NCBI GenBank assembly: GCA_038093515.1 | Contig: JBBPSI010000327.1 | Coordinates: 1-23,265, forward strand | Length of the DNA stretch: 23,265 nt | Origin: Butyriboletus loyo | Lineage: Eukaryota; Basidiomycota; Agaricomycetes; Boletales; Boletaceae | Reading direction: 5' to 3' | Shown: positions 18,875 through 23,265 of the stretch, one piece after another | Position numbering within the stretch: the stretch's first letter is position 1 | Layout of the letters: each line of letters opens with the position of its first letter | Program-made: the position numbers and the translations under genes | The notes under the pieces: generated by a model | Database searches by the model: none | What the model was told of the DNA's origin: nothing | The model's input: the letters and a program-made list of their open reading frames with translations, nothing else

Positions 18875-20084
18875 ATGCCCATCGTGTCTTCCACCTCCAA
18901 ATCGGCACCTACGACCTTTCTACTTCCTGATCTCGTCTCACACTGCAAGTTCGACCTCCATGTGGACAGGAACCACAAACTCGTCTCCGTCGAGTCGAAG
19001 CGATGGATATTCAACGGTGACCCCGACCTCGATGAAACTACGCGTCGTGCCTTTCACGGCCTCAAGGCTGGGAAACTCGCCGCGATGTGTTATCCCAATG
19101 GCGGTTATCCACAGCTCCGCGCCTGTAGCGATTTCCTCAGCTTTCTCTTCCATCTCGACGATCTCTCCGACGACATGGATGATCGTAGTATAGACAAGGT
19201 CGCCAACGTGGTCATGAATTCCCTTCATCACCCATATACGTACCGTTCTCCCGCGCGTCTGAATCGCATGACGAAAGAGTCTGTTTCCTTTCTTTCACGT
19301 TGTTGTTCCCGTCCCGAGTTCGAACCAGCTTGCTCATCTTTTGCACCCCAATTCGCAGTTTATACAAGCGGGTCATCCAAACGGCTGCGTCCGGTACTTG
19401 TCGACGGTTCCAGGAGACGATGGAATTCTTCTTCCAGGCAATCCATCAACAGGCCATCGACCGTGCCAACGGCGCCATCCCTGATCTCGAGTCGTACATT
19501 GCCCTCCGCCGCGACACGAGCGGGTGCAAACCCAGCTGGGTTTTCATCGAATACGCTCACAACCTCCATATCCCCGATGATGTCATCGACCATCCTATCA
19601 TTCAAAGCCTCGGCGAAGCCACGAACGACCTCGTCACGTGGTCTAATGTATGTTTCTCCTCGCATCCGATGCCACTCGTACTGATCCCGTTTTTTATATC
19701 CGAATCCGACAGGACATCTTTTCGTACGACGTCGAACAATCCAAAGGACACACGCACAACATGATCAACGTCATCATGCACGAACAAGGTCTGGACCTCC
19801 AAGATGCCGTTGACGTCGTCGGTGACTATTGCAAGCGCGCCATTGACCGTTTCGTACACGACCGTGCCCGCTTACCTTCGTGGGGCCCGACCATAGACGC
19901 CGACGTGCGTGTGTACGTGGACGGACTGGCGGATTGGATCGTGGGGAGTTTACATTGGTCGTTTGAGACGGAGAGGTATTTTGGGAGGGCTGGGAGGCGG
20001 GTCAAGGCGACGCGGAAGGTGACGTTGCGCCCCAAGATATCGATATCGACATCGATCGTGCGGGTGTCGGGCAGGGAAGCATAG
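18875..20084 (+). CDS. Terpene synthase, class I, basidiomycete sesquiterpene-synthase type
   Basis: Three exons: 18875-19278, 19359-19647 and 19713-20084; introns 80 and 65 bases; 354 residues, the usual length for fungal sesquiterpene synthases. The metal-binding aspartate motif is DDLSD at 95-99, immediately followed by DMDD (100-103). The NSE triad NDIFSYDVE (231-239) is complete and spans the second splice site, giving N-D-x-x-S-x-x-x-E. An Arg pair at 185-186 fits the diphosphate sensor. The C-terminal pair R319-Y320 in WSFETERYFGRAG closes the site. The enzyme would ionise a prenyl diphosphate, most likely farnesyl diphosphate, with Mg2+ and cyclise it in the cytosol. The product cannot be named from sequence. 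The start ATG follows an AT-rich leader directly. No P450 or other tailoring enzyme lies nearby. Confidence 0.93.
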
Positions 20085-20624
20085 ACTGCATTGCAGGGTG
20101 GCCGAATGGTGTCCACGTGACTCCTACGTCGTCACTCTTTCCGTTTCGGTGGTGAGTTCTGGTTCGTATAGAGATCGTCGATGTGCTGACCACGCTGGCA
20201 GGGATACATGTTTTCTCTGCTCGACGTTCGTTTGCATGGACTAAACTTGATCATTCATTAATCTTATCCACGGACACCACACGCTCGCTCGTTCATTTCC
20301 TCACACACAGTCAAGTATACTTGTAGATCAAGACCACTGTCTAACACGGACCTATATTTTATATTTTATATCACCTGTATGCACTATGAAATCTAGACTT
20401 ATTAAATATTTGGGTATTAATGATGAGTTTTTTTATATCTTGGGGGGAAAAGAAAATGCCAGATGAAGTCTAGAGAAGGAAGGAAAGAGAGTCCGAATGA
20501 TAGTTGTACAATCTGCGGTGCAAAACAGTTCACGGAAAATCGCCAGGTAGTAATGAAGACGAACGACAACAACAAAAACAAAAAGAAACAGAGACGACGG
20601 TTTGAACCGATCAATGCATTCATA
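20085..20624. other. Convergent intergenic region, AT-rich
   Basis: This holds the 3' flanks of the terpene synthase (plus) and the F-box gene (minus). TATATTTTATATTTTATAT-like runs near 20353 suit transcript-end regions. No gene is seen. Confidence 0.45.
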
Positions 20625-21965
20625 TTATTGAAAACAAGTCGGGTCCGTCTCAGGGGCGTTTGAACGGGGACCGGGACCATTCACCGGGACCCCGCGGCCA
20701 TCGTCGGTCTTGTTCGACATCTCCGGTTGAAATGGATTCCCGTCCTTGTCATCAAACCGTACGCCCCTCGAACCCCAGCGCTGCCGCCACTTTTGGATAA
20801 AAAGCTCATGTTCCACCACCCCGGCCAACGTCCCCGTGTTTCGAATCCGAATCTGTCTTAGCTTGGGCAAGTTGGATTCTTCAATCTGAAACATGAGATC
20901 TTCGAGCGGTTTCATGATGTACGCGGCGAATATCTGGATTGGGACGCCGACAATGTCTTCGCTGATGGGGAAAATGCCGATGCGTTTGAGGGAGGGGTGG
21001 CAGAGGTTGTCGAGTTGTTGGTGGGGGAAGATGGTGACAAACGTTTCGAGGTTGGGGCATTTGGCAATGATTTCTGGCAAGAGCGGCGTATAAGCGACCG
21101 TCCTCACGATACGAATCTTGTGCCCGTGCGTTCGCAAAAAATCAGGGCTAAACGGAGAAAAGCCTTCGAGGCGGTGTAGGTGGGGCAGTTGATCGGGGGA
21201 CTTGGCGAGCATGAGAAGGAGGGTGTTGAGCGGAACGTTCCCCAGAGATGCGTGGGAGAAGGAAGGACTGTCTCCTAGAATCAGGGTCCTGAGATTAGGT
21301 AGGATAAGGTGCTCCTGGCGGGGTTTTTCGGGGAATGATCCATATATATTAGCTAGTGTGAGACTACGGAGACCGCGTAACACCCGCAGGACGTCCATCA
21401 AGTCGCTCCATCCTGGACTCTCGTTGCAAGTCCACTCCAGCCTGCGCAGAGAATGCGCGCACGTTGTGAGGAGCGCTTGTATGACTTCGGTGGACGTCTG
21501 CAAAGGAGGGAGGATGGTCTGTGAACTAGGTGTTAGCGACATGTAAAAGTTGCTGTTGATGAAGATCTCGAGGTTGGGAGTACACCGTAAGAGACGGGCG
21601 AGATGTGTTGCATCGTCTGGATGTGAATTGTGGAGTTGGACGTCCACACGACGAGTCAACGATCCGAGGGCACGAACGCCGTCGTTGGCCCTGCTCTTCT
21701 GGAGACGGTCGGCAACGATAAGGACTTGTTTGGAGCAAGTGAGATGGATGTACTCGTGCATGAGCTCCGATACGATTGCAAACCAGTCTTTGCAGACTAA
21801 CAGCAGTGCCGATCGGGTAGACGATGCCACGTTCCAATAGACGTCGCCACCACGGGTCTCGGAGAAGGGGTCGAGTCGGTCGGATAGTAGCACACCGGGA
21901 ACTCGGATGAGCAGAGCGAAGATGTGCCTCCAAACTTCGACGGGGAGCGGCGGTAATGGGGACAT
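20625..21965 (-). CDS. F-box protein with leucine-rich-repeat-like body
   Basis: A single exon, ATG at 21965 and TAA at 20625; 446 residues. The N-terminus LPPLPVEVWRHIFALLIRVP is an F-box-type helix pair, followed by SALLLVCKDWFAIVSELMHEY as in many agaricomycete F-box proteins. The middle has irregular Leu-rich repeats: RLLRCTPNLEIF, HSLRRLEWTC, LRGLRSLTLANIYG, LPNLRTLILGDSPS, IIAKCPNLETFVTIF and HPSLKRIGIFP. The last 60 or so residues are polar and Gly/Pro/Asn-rich. F-box proteins link substrates to the SCF ubiquitin ligase through Skp1; the substrate is unknown. The family is greatly expanded in mushrooms, so orthology cannot be inferred. Confidence 0.85.
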   Translation of the reverse strand: MSPLPPLPVEVWRHIFALLIRVPGVLLSDRLDPFSETRGGDVYWNVASSTRSALLLVCKDWFAIVSELMHEYIHLTCSKQVLIVADRLQKSRANDGVRALGSLTRRVDVQLHNSHPDDATHLARLLRCTPNLEIFINSNFYMSLTPSSQTILPPLQTSTEVIQALLTTCAHSLRRLEWTCNESPGWSDLMDVLRVLRGLRSLTLANIYGSFPEKPRQEHLILPNLRTLILGDSPSFSHASLGNVPLNTLLLMLAKSPDQLPHLHRLEGFSPFSPDFLRTHGHKIRIVRTVAYTPLLPEIIAKCPNLETFVTIFPHQQLDNLCHPSLKRIGIFPISEDIVGVPIQIFAAYIMKPLEDLMFQIEESNLPKLRQIRIRNTGTLAGVVEHELFIQKWRQRWGSRGVRFDDKDGNPFQPEMSNKTDDGRGVPVNGPGPRSNAPETDPTCFQ

Positions 21966-22212
21966 GATCGGAGTACTTTACCTGCCAGGATGCGTGCATG
22001 AGATGTGGATGGAGTTCATACTACCTGGGCCTGTTAAAGTTGGACCACAGTCGCCAATGTTTCATAGCTGGAGAGTCATCATGTTCTATTGTTTCGGGTT
22101 TAAATATAGGAACTAACACTGATTGGCATGCATAGTGTATACCAAGGGCAGAAGAACAGACTAAATCATACTAAATCATACGAACGCTGATGATCCTGAA
22201 CTGTAGCAAACA
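21966..22212. other. Short intergenic spacer
   Basis: It lies between the GTPase stop and the F-box start, both on the minus strand, so it carries the F-box promoter. ACTAAATCAT is doubled in tandem near 22161-22180. Nothing else was recognised. Confidence 0.4.
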
Positions 22213-23265
22213 CTACATCATTATGCAATCTTTAAGCCAGCTGAAATCGTGTCCACCCCGAGCAACTTCGGATTGAGCCCCCCACTGGTTCGCTCTATGG
22301 TCTCCTTCCTTCCAACGCACCTGCCTATCAGCGGGGTAGGTTCCCCAATCACAACCGGCTCTTGCTCCGTGCTGCTCAGTTACCGAATTTTCCGTTTCCC
22401 CGCGTATCAGCCGTCCCCCACCGCATTGAGCACTCTGCAGAGCAACATGGTCGGTTTGAATGCCCGCCTGAGGCTGTCTCCTCGCTAGTGGCGAGTGGAC
22501 CTCTCCACAGTGTCTTTCCCTCCCCTGCAAGTCATAGGAGTAAGGTCCGATCTCTCGTTGTCTGGTTTCCGCGCGTACTGGCTGTCTCCCGTCGTGCCAA
22601 GCACCCGGCAGAGAAACATGGTCGGTTTGGGTCCTTGCATCAGGCTGTCTCTTCGCTAGTTGCGAGTGGACCTCGCGCTGGACCTGCGCGAGCGTCCTTT
22701 CCAGTCTTCTCCGATCGCTCTCGGCTTTCGCCATCTTGTGTTGCAGTTCTCTACGCTCTTGTTCCAGCTCCTCTTTCCAAGCCCGATCGTTCGCCTTCTC
22801 AGCCTCCCCCATCCACTTCTGCAAGTCGTCCAGTTCTTCTGCATGTTTCTCCTGCATCTTGGTCATTTCTTCGGCAAGCACAGCGCCGGCGGACGTCTCG
22901 TTAAACTTCTTTCCTCCATTCAACTCACGCTCCAGTTGTGTTGTTATCGGCGGCAGGTGAATGAGCTCAGAGATGATCTCCTCTGCAGAACCGAGATTGT
23001 TATCGTGACGAAGCATCTTAGCTCTGCCGTCGAGAAGAGGTTTGAAGGTCTCGTTCGCTAGGGCTTCTTCCCGATCCTTTCCTTCTTGCTCGCCGACGCG
23101 GCTCCAGTTCGTAGTAACGATGCGAACATTTACGAGGTTTTCGTCTCCGCATAGCGCGCGGAACATCCGCAGGTTCTTTAGTGAAGTACCACCGACTCGT
23201 GGATCCGAGATGCGATGCATGTAGATGAGACCATTGAGCTGCGGTCGTGGGCTATGGATTCCACG
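22213..23265 (-). CDS. P-loop GTPase (fungal G-domain protein) with coiled-coil tail, N-terminal part outside window
   Basis: The minus-strand frame is open from the right edge to TAG at 22213-22215. The visible part starts at LNGLIYMHRISD, then RVGGTSLKNLRMFRALCG and VRIVTTNW. This is the second half of the G domain of a GTPase family common in agaricomycetes, with VTTNW in the place of the base-recognition loop. A possible splice acceptor (CCGCAG, ending at 23239) precedes LNGLIY, so an exon boundary may fall at 23238. The P-loop and Switch motifs would lie outside. A long charged coiled coil follows (EEMTKMQEKHAEELDDLQKW... to QVQREVHSQLAKR). The tail has a 57-residue unit present twice (QTDHV in each copy). 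The role is unknown; an immunity or membrane-remodelling role is only inference from related GTPases. Confidence 0.8.
   Translation of the reverse strand, partial: RGIHSPRPQLNGLIYMHRISDPRVGGTSLKNLRMFRALCGDENLVNVRIVTTNWSRVGEQEGKDREEALANETFKPLLDGRAKMLRHDNNLGSAEEIISELIHLPPITTQLERELNGGKKFNETSAGAVLAEEMTKMQEKHAEELDDLQKWMGEAEKANDRAWKEELEQERRELQHKMAKAESDRRRLERTLAQVQREVHSQLAKRQPDARTQTDHVSLPGAWHDGRQPVRAETRQREIGPYSYDLQGRERHCGEVHSPLARRQPQAGIQTDHVALQSAQCGGGRLIRGETENSVTEQHGARAGCDWGTYPADRQVRWKEGDHRANQWGAQSEVARGGHDFSWLKDCIMM
22370..22705 (-). repeat. In-frame 171-base tandem repeat in the GTPase tail
   Basis: Matching anchors lie exactly 171 bases apart: ACATGGTCGGTTTG at about 22445 and 22616, and AGGCTGTCTC at 22471 with a near copy at 22642. 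The unit is 57 codons, so both copies keep frame and encode VHSxLAxRQPxAxxQTDHV-type blocks. The outer limits are approximate. Confidence 0.75.

Noticed and set aside
11234..20084. A full terpenoid gene cluster including the transporter
   Set aside because: The transporter is 4 kb away on the other strand and belongs to a broadly conserved family, and no tailoring enzyme was found, so a functional link is unsupported.
21526..21999. 157-codon minus-strand frame overlapping the F-box N-terminus
   Set aside because: Same-strand alternative frame of the F-box gene, rich in Arg/Ser/Pro as shadow frames usually are.
1..23265. tRNA, rRNA or CRISPR features
   Set aside because: No cloverleaf with A and B boxes, no ribosomal sequence and no regularly spaced repeat array was seen; CRISPR is not expected in a fungal nuclear genome.

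Overview
The window reads as nuclear DNA of a filamentous basidiomycete, most likely an agaricomycete. Genes are broken by many introns of about 45-80 bases with GT...AG ends. The protein set is typical of that group: a HET-domain protein, a GT32 glycosyltransferase, a class I hydrophobin, a DDxxD/NSE sesquiterpene-type synthase, an F-box/leucine-rich protein and a P-loop GTPase with a coiled-coil tail. The species cannot be fixed from this sequence alone.

Bases 1-6238 are a transposon graveyard. The left edge holds the end of an LTR retroelement: a gag-like ORF with three CCHC zinc knuckles, a polypurine tract and a 427-base LTR (649-1075). This LTR abuts a decayed multi-pass membrane-protein gene on the minus strand. 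A Tc1/mariner transposase relic (about 3231-4161) is interrupted by a solo LTR of the same family (3571-3998) with a 5-base target duplication. Two short MITE-like elements (5071-5181 and 5373-5485) follow.

Bases 6239-23265 are gene-rich. In order: HET protein (minus, single exon); type II membrane GT32 glycosyltransferase (plus, two exons); a 16-exon major facilitator transporter (minus, modelled here exon by exon); a possible small gene (minus); a possible S/T/P-rich gene (plus); a class I hydrophobin (plus, three exons); a possible seven-exon gene (plus); a terpene synthase (plus, three exons); an F-box protein (minus); and a P-loop GTPase (minus) that runs off the right edge.

The hydrophobin, the unrecognised gene and the terpene synthase lie head to tail on the same strand within about 3 kb. 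No P450, oxidoreductase or transcription factor sits beside the synthase, so this is at most a minimal terpenoid locus. The transporter 4 kb away has no shown link to it. The three possible genes rest on phase-consistent splicing of short open stretches and are marked as tentative.
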